A stretch of DNA of 64,000 bases, taken from positions 32,126,443 through 32,190,442 of the forward strand of contig NC_092225.1 in NCBI RefSeq assembly GCF_036320965.1, written 5' to 3'. The notes under the pieces are model-generated. The model saw only the letters and a list, made by a program, of their open reading frames with translations, was not told the DNA's origin and made no database searches. This stretch comes from Panulirus ornatus. Its lineage: Eukaryota > Arthropoda > Malacostraca > Decapoda > Palinuridae. Position 1 is the stretch's first letter; each line of letters starts with the position of its first letter. Position numbers and translations under genes: made by a program. This document shows, piece by piece, positions 56,265-64,000 of this stretch.

Positions 56265-57200
56265 ACAGAGCACAGCGGTCTGGCTCACAGAGAGGAGACG
56301 CCGCCAGGTACTGCTGTATTGGTAAGGTGGAGACTGGCTGGTTACATGCAACGAGCGAGCACCACAAGGATCAGTGCTGGCACCCACACTCTTGACTAAC
56401 CATGTTGATGACCTGGACACCAGACTCACCACAACAACATCAACTACGCGGATGACGAGGTAGCAGTAAACACTGGCCAGTCAAGACTAGATCATGTGGT
56501 CATCAGAGAAATATCAAATGGATTTCAATGTAAACAAATGGCGAGTAATGTATCTTGCCGATAAGAATATCAATCAGGAAAATAAAATGCTTCAAAAGCC
56601 ATGACCAGGAGTTGAAGACGAAAACAACCTTGTAGTGATGATCATTCATGACGTAGAACACGATCAATTATGACAACTACACAAAGTAAATCCTACTGGT
56701 ATCTTAGGTTTCACAACTTGAGATAGAAATCATAAAACGAAAGATACAATTATAACGAACTCGTTACAGCGTCTCCATTAGACCTCATGTGGCATACCCT
56801 GCTCAGTTCTGGTGAGGAAATACTATAATGAATTCAGAGATGTGCAACAAAACTAATTCTGTCTCTCAGAAATATAACATCATAATGAAAGATTCAGTGA
56901 CCTAAAATCATTTTTGAAAAACAAAAATTTCTGAAGACATCTCACAGAAATGTTCGTTATACTAAGTAGATCATTTCCTCAACATGACTTACGAAAATTA
57001 CTTCACATGACAGAGATACAGCACAATGATGTGAAATATCGGTATGAAAGTAAGAGGAAATATACAACAATTTGGCAAATGTTTTCATCTGTAGAGTTGC
57101 GGAACACTGGAATGTATTACCATCACATGTACCACATACGTACACTATCAACAACTTCACATCAAGGTTTGACACTATCCTCTGTAATATTCATCATCAG
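56265..57200 (+). mobile_element. Decayed CR1-like LINE, reverse transcriptase C-terminal half
   Basis: Broken plus frames give, in family order: WLT..RRRRQVLLYW, RAPQGSVLAPTLL (motif B, 56361-56390) with VDDLDTRLT, NYADDEVAV (motif C, 56442-56468), KYQMDFNVNKWRVMYL, NPTGILGFTT, FSDLKSFLKNKN, EMFVILSRSF and a RNTGMYYHH tail. This matches CR1-type elements (INDLD, YADDT, WQMEFNVDKCKVM, LGLI, LKxFxLEKRR, EMFKI). Many stops and frameshifts; long dead. Domain naming is from remembered consensus. Confidence 0.7.
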
Positions 57201-57310
57201 TGAACACGTCTCTTGCAACATAAACAAAGATAATAAATCTATTATTGAACATAACTCCATTACCATTATCCTAGCCTCCTCCTAGGACACGACCAGCTTC
57301 ATTTCTCTCC

Positions 57311-57428
57311 CTCAAGTGGACCAGCTGCAGTCCCCTCCCTTCAAGTGGACCAGCTGCAGTCCCCTCCCTTCAAGTGGACCAGCTGGAGTCCCCTCCCTCA
57401 AATGGACCAGCTGCGTCTCCTCCCTGGA
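57311..57428. repeat. 30-bp repeat, about 4 copies
   Basis: TCAAGTGGACCAGCTGCAGT plus CCCCTCCCTT, with CTGGAGT and CTGCGTC variants. Confidence 0.92.
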
Positions 57429-57542
57429 TAAGACCAGCTAGAGAGAGAGTAGGGAACTATTCTTGTTCACACTTTCCTCTATAATGTCCCAAGGCAGTGG
57501 TCAACCCCTGCTACCAGGGTGTTGCTACTCAGTAAATTCCAG

Positions 57543-57648
57543 GTGGTTGTTGAGCCGGAGGGATGGGTGGGCGAGGAGGCGCCTTCTGCTCCGCCTTCCA
57601 CCATATACAAGATGCTGGACGCAGCTGCGTACCTCGTCGTCTTGCACG
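57543..57648 (+). CDS. Candidate coding exon, unknown protein
   Basis: After GTAAATTCCAG (acceptor-like) a GC3-rich frame reads VVVEPEGWVGEEAPSAPPST then IYKMLDAAAYLVVLH, with a weak donor ACG|GTCAGA. The frame remains open to 57722. About 130 bp on, another GC-rich frame (57781-57880) encodes SVALSAALDRLQHTVLTSAA then KLRQC, which could be a further exon. No domain recognised; the amino-acid make-up looks protein-like rather than repeat-derived. Confidence 0.3.
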
Positions 57649-57954
57649 GTCAGATCCCCTGTTATCTGGCCTCTCCATGTACAGCCATCATGCCCGTCAC
57701 CACCACACTACCTCAACCATGACGCCTCTACCACAGTCAGGCTGGTGTGTTTGAAGCTGAGTGTCTGGATCACGAACTAAAAACACGTCTGTGGCGCTCA
57801 GCGCCGCACTGGACCGTCTCCAGCACACTGTGTTGACCTCAGCAGCTAAACTGCGTCAGTGTAACCAGAAGATGACCACAGGGGTAGCCAGCACCACACC
57901 GCTAGCTCCACCACAGTACCAACACCAAAACTCCAACACATTACCACCAACACC

Positions 57955-58130
57955 ACACCACCATCACATCATCACCAACACAACACCACACCACCATCAC
58001 ATGATCACCAACACAACACCACACCACCATCACATGATCACCAACACAACACCACACCACCATCACATGATCACCAACACAACACCACACCACCATCACA
58101 TCACCAGGACCACATCACCAGGACCACATC
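57955..58130. repeat. 33-bp repeat, about 4 copies
   Basis: TGATCACCAACACAACACCA plus CACCACCATCACA, followed by CAGGACCACATCAC duplications. Confidence 0.93.
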
Positions 58131-58409
58131 ACCTGGACCACACTGGTTCATTCTTCAATAATTTTGTTTTTCTCACAATAAATGTTTTAGTGTAGGAGAT
58201 GAGGAAGGTGACCGGAGGGTGGTTAATGTCAGGGAAAGGTCAAGTGATGACCCCTGGACCCCCCCACCACACACTGCCTCCCAACCCTTACCTCATGACG
58301 AGTGGGCTCCACGTCCCTCATGACCTCCTTCCCCTCCTCATGCACAGTGCCGCCACCTTCACCCCATACATAACGCCTCACACCCCACGGTATGTGACCA
58401 CCCCATCCC

Positions 58410-58567
58410 ATGCACAGTGACTCCCCCCACATCATGCACAGTGACTCCCCCCACATCATGCACAGTGACTCCCCCCACATCATGCACAGTGACTCCCCCC
58501 ACATCATGCACAGTGACTCCCCCCACATCATGTACAGTGACTCCCCCCACATCATGCACAGTGACTT
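58410..58567. repeat. 24-bp minisatellite, about 6.5 copies
   Basis: TGCACAGTGACTCCCCCCAC plus ATCA. The flanks 58196-58409 and 58568-58970 are unique and C-rich, with scattered ATGCACA words and a short (CATA)n at 58662-58682. Confidence 0.94.
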
Positions 58568-58971
58568 CCTCCAACCACAACATACACAGCGCATCCTTCA
58601 CCCTCCCGCTGTCCTGGTACCCCAACCCCGAGCACGATCCCCGCCATACTCATTACCTCCGTACATACATACATACATACACACCATCACCTCATGTAGA
58701 CTACCCGCCTCTGTATACACGTACCCTCCGTGCACATGACAGTTCCATGCACAATGCTCTCTAATGCACAATGACATCTGATGCACAGTATCCTCCCTTG
58801 CACAGTAATCTCCCATACACTATGTCCTCCCCTGCACACTAACATGCACACTTCCCTTCCCTACACATGACCCTGCCATACATGGGACCTTCCATGTGCA
58901 CCTTCTCATGCTCAGGAAGGTCCGGTATTATAGCAAGTAACCTTCTCATGAGTAGGTGCTTAACCTCTTGA

Positions 58972-59285
58972 GCACAACGGTACGGCCCTTAAACACGACG
59001 GTACGGCCCTTAAACACGACGGTACGGCCCTTAAACACGACGGTACGGCCCTTAAACACGACGGTACGGCCCTTAAACACGACGGTACGGCCCTTAAACA
59101 CGACGGTACGGCCCTTAAACATGATGGTACGGCCCTTAAACACGACGGTACGTCCCTTAAACATGATGGTACGGCCGTAGATACGACGGTACGGCCCTTA
59201 AACACGGTACAACTACTCTAGAACACGACGGCACAACTCTTAAACTCGACGGTACAATCCTTGAACACAACGGTACGATCCTGGA
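58972..59285. repeat. 21-bp array of the GTCGTG motif family, about 12 copies
   Basis: CTTAAACACGACGGTACGGC plus C, becoming diverged after 59160 (ATGATGG, GTAGATACG, TTGAACACAACGG). Its reverse complement is the CCGTCGTGTTTAAGG form of the motif at 28.4, 36.5 and 39.3 kb. Confidence 0.93.
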
Positions 59286-59719
59286 CTATAAAGGTATGAC
59301 CTTCACCACATGAGAACAACATATGTCTCACCCTCACCACATGAACAAGAACAACATGGGTCACACCCCCACATGAACAAGAACATCATCTACACATAAC
59401 GCACATATGGTAAACTACATAACTGTCCGGAGCTACATACAACACAGTGGTGGCGACGAGTGTAACTGTTAAAACTTTTGTAACAATCAGAAACATTTTA
59501 ATAAATAATTTTGCCTTTGTAAGAGCACGCAATAATTTCCATGGTTGGTTACGTATGTTCTACATTTTTGTATTAATACCTGAACACGGAGGTACAGCTG
59601 CAGCTCCAGTGTTAGACAGAGAAAATTAGATAGTTGTAACGTTAGTTAAGGAAATATGACGCGGTTGGTTAATCCTTCTCAGATGATAATCAAATTGTGA
59701 GGAAGATTTACATTATGAT
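59286..59719. other. Unique sequence
   Basis: Host DNA into which the LINE copy inserted; nothing else recognised. Confidence 0.4.
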
Positions 59720-59734
59720 AATGTCTGGATATAT
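59720..59734. repeat. LINE target-site duplication, left
   Basis: AATGTCTGGATATAT, identical to 62689-62703; the preceding bases differ. Confidence 0.88.
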
Positions 59735-62688
59735 ATATTATATCATATTATACTTTGTCGCTGTCTCCCGCGTTTGCGAGGTAGCGCAAGGAAACAGACG
59801 AAAGAAATGGCCCAACCCCCCCCATACACATGTATATACATACGTCCACACACGCAAATATACATACCTACACAGCTTTCCATGGCTTACCCCAGACGCT
59901 TCACATGCCTTGATTCAATCCACTGACAGCACGTCAACCCCGGTATACCACATCGCTCCAATTCACTCTATTCCTTGCCCTCCTTTCACCCTCCTGCATG
60001 TTCAGGCCCCGATCACACAAATTCTTTTTCACTCCATCTTTCCACCTCCAATTTGGTCTCCCTCTTCTCCTTGTTCCCTCCACCTCCGACACATATATCC
60101 TCTTGGTCAATCTTTCCTCACTCATCCTCTCCATGTGCCCAAACCACTTCAAAACACCCTCTTCTGCTCTCTCAACCACGCTCTTTTTATTTCCACACAT
60201 CTCTCTTACCCTTACGTTACTCACTCGATCAAACCACCTCACACCACACATTGTCCTCAAACATCTCATTTCCAGCACATCCATCCTCCTGCGCACAACT
60301 CTATCCATAGCCCACGCCTCGCAACCATACAACATTGTTGGAACCACTATTCCTTCATACATACCCATTTTTGCTTTCCGAGATAATGTTCTCGACTTCC
60401 ACACATTCTTCAAGGCCCCCAGAATTTTCGCCCCCTCCCCCACCCTATGACCCACTTCCGCTTCCATGGTTCCATCCGCTGCCAGATCCACTCCCAGATA
60501 TCTAAAACACTTCACTTCCTCCAGTTTTTCTCCATTCAAACTCACCTCCCAATTGACTTGACCCTCAACCCTACTGTACCTAATAACCTTGCTCTTATTC
60601 ACATTTACTCTTAACTTTCTTCTTCCACACACTTTACCAAACTCAGTCACCAGCTTCTGCAGTTTCTCACATGAATCAGCCACCAGCGCTGTATCATCAG
60701 CGAACAACAACTGACTCACTTCCCAAGCTCTCTCATCCCCAACAGACTTCATACTTGCCCCTCTTTCCAAAACTCTTGCATTTACCTCCCTAACAACCCC
60801 ATCCATAAACAAATTAAACAACCATGGAGACATCACACACCCCTGCCGCAAACCTACATTCACTGAGAACCAATCACTTTCCTCTCTTCCTACACGTACA
60901 CATGCCTTACATCCTCGATAAAAACTTTTCACTGCTTCTAACAACTTTCCTCCCACACCATATATTCTTAATACCTTCCACAGAGCATCTCTATCAACTC
61001 TATCATATGCCTTCTCCAGATCCATAAATGCTACATACAAATCCATTTGCTTTTCTAAGTATTTCTCACATACATTCTTCAAAGCAAACACCTGATCCAC
61101 ACATCCTCTACCACTTCTGAAACCACACTGCTCTTCCCCAATCTGATGCTCTGTACATGCCTTCACCCTCTCAATCAATACCCTCCCATATAATTTACCA
61201 GGAATACTCAACAAACTTATACCTCTGTAATTTGAGCACTCACTCTTATCCCCTTTGCCTTTGTACAATGGCACTATGCACGCATTCCGCCAATCCTCAG
61301 GCACCTCACCATGAGTCATACATACATTAAATAACCTTACCAACCAGTCAACAATACAGTCACCCCCTTTTTTAATGAATTCCACTGCAATACCATCCAA
61401 ACCTGCTGCCTTGCCGGCTTTCATCTTCCGCAAAGCTTTCACTACCTCTTCTCTGTTTACCAAATCATTTTCCCTAACCCTCTCACTTTGCACACCACCT
61501 CGACCAAAACACCCTATATCTGCCACTCTATCATCAAACACATTCAACAAACCTTCAAAATACTCACTCCATCTCCTTCTCACATCACCACTACTTGTTA
61601 TCACCTCCCCATTTGCGCCCTTCACTGAAGTTCCCATTTGCTCCCTTGTCTTACGCACTTTATTTACCTCCTTCCAGAACATCTTTTTATTCTCCCTAAA
61701 ATTTAATGATACTCTCTCACCCCAACTCTCATTTGCCCTTTTTTTCACCTCTTGCACCTTTCTCTTGACCTCCTGTCTCTTTCTTTTATACATCTCCCAC
61801 TCAATTGCATTTTTTCCCTGCAAAAATCGTCCAAATGCCTCTCTCTTCTCTTTCACTAATACTCGTACTTCTTCATCCCACCATTCACTACCCTTTCTAA
61901 TCAACCCACCTCCCACTCTTCTCATGCCACAAGCATCTTCTGCGCAATCCATCACTGATTCCCTAAATACATCCCATTCCGACACCACTCCCCTTGCTTC
62001 CATTGTTCTCACCTTTTTCCATTCTGTACTCAGTCTCTCCTGGTACTTCCTCACACAGGTCTCCTTCTCAAGCTCACTTACTCTCACCACCCTCTTCACC
62101 CCAACATTCACTCTTCTTTTCTGAAAACCCATACAAATCTTCACCTTAGCCTCCACAAGATAATGATCAGACATCCCTCCAGTTGCACCTCTCAGCACAT
62201 TAACATCCAAAAGTCTCTCTTTCGCACGCCTGTCAATTAACACGTAATCCAATAACGCTCTCTGGCCATCTCTCCTACTTACATAAGTATACTTATGTAT
62301 ATCTCGCTTTTTAAACCAGGTATTCCCAATCATCAGTCCTTTTTCAGCACATAAATCTACAAGCTCTTCACCATTTCCATTTACAACACTGAACACCCCA
62401 TGTATACCAATTATTCCCTCAACTGCCACATTACTCACCTTTGCATTCAAATCACCCATCACTATAACCCGGTCTCGTGCATCAAAACCACTAACACACT
62501 CATTCAGCTGCTCCCAAAACACTTGCCTCTCTGGATCTTTCTTCTCATGCCCAGGTGCATATGCACCAATAATCACCCACCTCTCTCCATGAACTTTCAG
62601 TTTTACCCATATTAATCGAGAATTTACTTTCTTACACTCTATCACATACTCCCACAACTCCCACAACAAGAGCAAGGGAAGGAGTAGC
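59735..62688 (-). mobile_element. APE-type LINE, 5'-truncated, nearly intact ORF
   Basis: A 2954-bp minus-strand insertion bounded by a perfect 15-bp target-site duplication. Its 3' side has an AT-rich tail and about 200 bp of 3' UTR with the TTGCGCTACCTCGCAA hairpin. The 5' end is cut inside the endonuclease domain. A matching flank and an open ORF argue for recent insertion. It shares its 3' UTR and about 97% of its C-terminal protein with the copy at 50.9-52.0 kb. Clade assignment is uncertain: architecture and motifs suit an RTE- or related APE-class LINE. Confidence 0.93.
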
Positions 62689-62690
62689 AA
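59934..62690 (-). CDS. LINE endonuclease-reverse transcriptase ORF (N-terminally truncated)
   Basis: The full protein copies element RNA into DNA at a nicked target by target-primed reverse transcription. Of 918 codons, residues about 15-190 are the C-terminal two thirds of an apurinic-endonuclease domain, with GDLNAK (79-84) and SDHYLVEAKVK (174-184, catalytic His in SDH). The reverse transcriptase follows: KAGKAAGLDGI (424-434), GISLL (490-494), motif A FMDLEKAYD (555-563), motif B LRQGCVMSPWLF (614-625), motif C FADD (663-666). The C-terminus has YGCEAWAMD and GRPNWRWKD. There is no internal stop or frameshift. The apparent start (TTG at 62690) is just the truncation point. The N-terminal endonuclease metal-binding residues are missing, so autonomous activity is unlikely. 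Confidence 0.92.
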   Translation of the reverse strand: MLLLPLLLLWELWEYVIECKKVNSRLIWVKLKVHGERWVIIGAYAPGHEKKDPERQVFWEQLNECVSGFDARDRVIVMGDLNAKVSNVAVEGIIGIHGVFSVVNGNGEELVDLCAEKGLMIGNTWFKKRDIHKYTYVSRRDGQRALLDYVLIDRRAKERLLDVNVLRGATGGMSDHYLVEAKVKICMGFQKRRVNVGVKRVVRVSELEKETCVRKYQERLSTEWKKVRTMEARGVVSEWDVFRESVMDCAEDACGMRRVGGGLIRKGSEWWDEEVRVLVKEKREAFGRFLQGKNAIEWEMYKRKRQEVKRKVQEVKKRANESWGERVSLNFRENKKMFWKEVNKVRKTREQMGTSVKGANGEVITSSGDVRRRWSEYFEGLLNVFDDRVADIGCFGRGGVQSERVRENDLVNREEVVKALRKMKAGKAAGLDGIAVEFIKKGGDCIVDWLVRLFNVCMTHGEVPEDWRNACIVPLYKGKGDKSECSNYRGISLLSIPGKLYGRVLIERVKACTEHQIGEEQCGFRSGRGCVDQVFALKNVCEKYLEKQMDLYVAFMDLEKAYDRVDRDALWKVLRIYGVGGKLLEAVKSFYRGCKACVRVGREESDWFSVNVGLRQGCVMSPWLFNLFMDGVVREVNARVLERGASMKSVGDERAWEVSQLLFADDTALVADSCEKLQKLVTEFGKVCGRRKLRVNVNKSKVIRYSRVEGQVNWEVSLNGEKLEEVKCFRYLGVDLAADGTMEAEVGHRVGEGAKILGALKNVWKSRTLSRKAKMGMYEGIVVPTMLYGCEAWAMDRVVRRRMDVLEMRCLRTMCGVRWFDRVSNVRVREMCGNKKSVVERAEEGVLKWFGHMERMSEERLTKRIYVSEVEGTRRRGRPNWRWKDGVKKNLCDRGLNMQEGERRARNRVNWSDVVYRG

Positions 62691-62703
62691 TGTCTGGATA
62701 TAT
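62689..62703. repeat. LINE target-site duplication, right
   Basis: AATGTCTGGATATAT, identical to 59720-59734. Confidence 0.88.
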
Positions 62704-62716
62704 TCTTATATTCGTC

Positions 62717-62738
62717 ACACACACACACACACACACAC
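62717..62738. repeat. (CA)n microsatellite
   Basis: Short CA tract. The 62739-62886 stretch is unique. Confidence 0.9.
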
Positions 62739-62886
62739 TACGGACATGGGTCCCTCACACCCCTGGCCAACACCAGGTGTCTGCTGTGTACAGTAAGAGC
62801 AACAACATGTTACTCTTAATTTACAGATAAACTTGGATGAATTATTTCTCTTCCAAGATGTTTGGAGAGATGTTGGACACATGATT

Positions 62887-62978
<92 letters not shown>
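62887..62978. repeat. (CA)n(AT)n microsatellite
   Basis: About 21 bp CA then 71 bp AT. Confidence 0.98.
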
Positions 62979-62981
<3 letters not shown>

Positions 62982-62994
62982 AATGGATGTATAT

Positions 62995-63055
62995 ATCACA
63001 GGTCGGGTTCGAACCCTAGGCAGGGCGCCAGGCTACCTCGGCCAAACCGTTAAAA

Positions 63056-63056
<1 letters not shown>
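62995..63056 (-). mobile_element. tRNA-like SINE head fragment
   Basis: On the minus strand TTTGGCCGAGGTAGCCTGG (box A-like) is followed about 20 bp later by GGGTTCGAACCCGACC (perfect box B core). The spacing is shorter than in a normal tRNA and the stems do not close. Flanked on both sides by microsatellites. Confidence 0.45.

Positions 63057-63115
<59 letters not shown>
63057..63115. repeat. (CA)n microsatellite
   Basis: About 58 bp of AC. Confidence 0.98.
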
Positions 63116-63160
63116 AGAATCCTGGTGTTTTTACTTGTGTCCCAACCTCATCTAATACAG

Positions 63161-63282
63161 CCGGCCATGATAACAACATAGCTGGTAGAGCCGGCCATGA
63201 TAACAACATAGCTGGTAGAGCCGGCCATGATAACAACATGGTTGGTAGAGCCGGCCATGATAATAACATAGCTGGTAGAGCG
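63161..63282. repeat. 30-bp minisatellite, 4 copies
   Basis: GCCGGCCATGATAACAACAT plus AGCTGGTAGA. Confidence 0.95.
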
Positions 63283-63660
63283 AGGTCAACCAGGAGTTAT
63301 GGGTGAGGTGTGTAACAATGTTACTGTGTTAAGATGTTTCTCATTATGTAATCATTTGGTTTTTGTGAGCGTCTTCCCACCACATGCCCTCCGCTGCCTC
63401 TAGGCCTCCCGCCTGACCTCTGACCCAGACACTGTGGTGTACGTTGTACAAACATACACCAGATCTACCACGTCACTCCGGCATCCCTCTGCCTATGGCA
63501 ATGTTTACCTCCTGTCAGCTGTTGTAGCATCAGCTGTTCCGTCAGCTGTGCTGGTGTGTGTGTGTATGTGTGTGTGTGTGTGTGTGTCTGTAGGTGCTGA
63601 TGGCACGGCGGCCCCGAGCGGTGGGGGCGACGCCGCTGAAGCGCAGGACTTGGTTAGCTG
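63283..63660. other. Unique sequence with a short (GT)n
   Basis: (GT)n at 63554-63587, then GC-rich DNA. No gene supported. Confidence 0.4.
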
Positions 63661-63676
63661 GCACACACACACACAT

Positions 63677-63764
<88 letters not shown>
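63661..63764. repeat. (CA)n(AT)n microsatellite
   Basis: About 28 bp CA then 75 bp AT. Confidence 0.98.
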
Positions 63765-63766
<2 letters not shown>

Positions 63767-63900
63767 TATTATATATTTAATCGCCGTATCCCGCGTTAGC
63801 GAGTTAGCGCAAGGAAACAAACGAAAGAACGGCTCAAACCCACCCACATACACATGTATATACGTAAACGCCCACACACGCACATATACATACCTATACA
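63765..63900 (-). mobile_element. Diverged LINE-type 3' tail
   Basis: On the minus strand it reads TTTCGTTTGTTTCCTTGCGC, TAACTCGCTAACGCGGGATA, then an A/T-rich tail into (AT)n. It aligns with the 3' UTR of the LINE copies, including the CACACACGCA.ATATACATACCTA stretch, but is clearly more diverged. Only the tail is present. Confidence 0.65.
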
Positions 63901-63925
63901 TTTCAACGTATACATACACAGACAT

Positions 63926-63929
<4 letters not shown>

Positions 63930-64000
<71 letters not shown>
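63930..64000. repeat. (AT)n microsatellite at window end
   Basis: About 60-70 bp of AT, running off the window. Confidence 0.97.

Noticed and set aside
63434..63799. 121-codon frame near the window end
   Set aside because: Composed of (GT)n, (CA)n and (AT)n translation with a short unique middle; no gene evidence.

Overview
This window is eukaryotic, repeat-dominated DNA, most likely from an arthropod and probably a decapod crustacean. That is an inference. It rests on an apurinic-endonuclease LINE, a Penelope-like element, decayed CR1-like reverse transcriptase fragments, a short block of the arthropod telomere repeat (CCTAA), and very dense di- and tetranucleotide microsatellites and minisatellites. 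There are no operons, no bacterial-type gene packing and no CRISPR. By eye about one third of the 64 kb is tandemly repeated. Most long open frames are artefacts of repeats whose period is a multiple of three, or of arrays lacking stop codons.

Layout. 0-8 kb: LINE-type 3' tail plus microsatellite, then five minisatellite families stacked almost end to end (about 2.2-7.6 kb). 8-17 kb: an E-box-bearing minisatellite, a decayed LINE whose reverse transcriptase motif B has been amplified into a minisatellite, and mostly unique AT-rich DNA. 16.9-18.9 kb: three exon-like segments around a 26-bp array. 19.9-25 kb: a 19-bp array, a 41-bp array and a homogeneous satellite of exactly 54 units of 44 bp. 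25-36 kb: microsatellites, an interstitial telomeric block, and 49-, 45-, 28- and 23-bp arrays. 36-39.7 kb: interspersed elements, a Penelope-like relic and a perfect 20-bp hairpin. 40.5-41.6 kb: the best host-gene signal, a minus-strand first coding exon with a signal peptide and consensus splice donor, beside a unique GC-rich stretch. 43-49 kb: degenerate repeats, a 23-bp array of about 110 copies, and a second CR1-like relic. 50.9-52 kb: a 5'-truncated LINE with a poly(A) tail. 54-59 kb: several minisatellites, a third CR1-like relic and more exon-like pieces. 59.7-62.7 kb: a young LINE copy with a 918-codon open frame and 15-bp target-site duplications. 62.7-64 kb: SINE-like and LINE-tail fragments among microsatellites.

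No complete host gene can be assembled from the window. The two closely matching LINE copies and the elements sharing their 3' terminal motif suggest a recently active LINE and possible non-autonomous partners. Retroelement 3' ends repeatedly abut (AT)n tracts, so retrotransposition and microsatellite growth look linked here.
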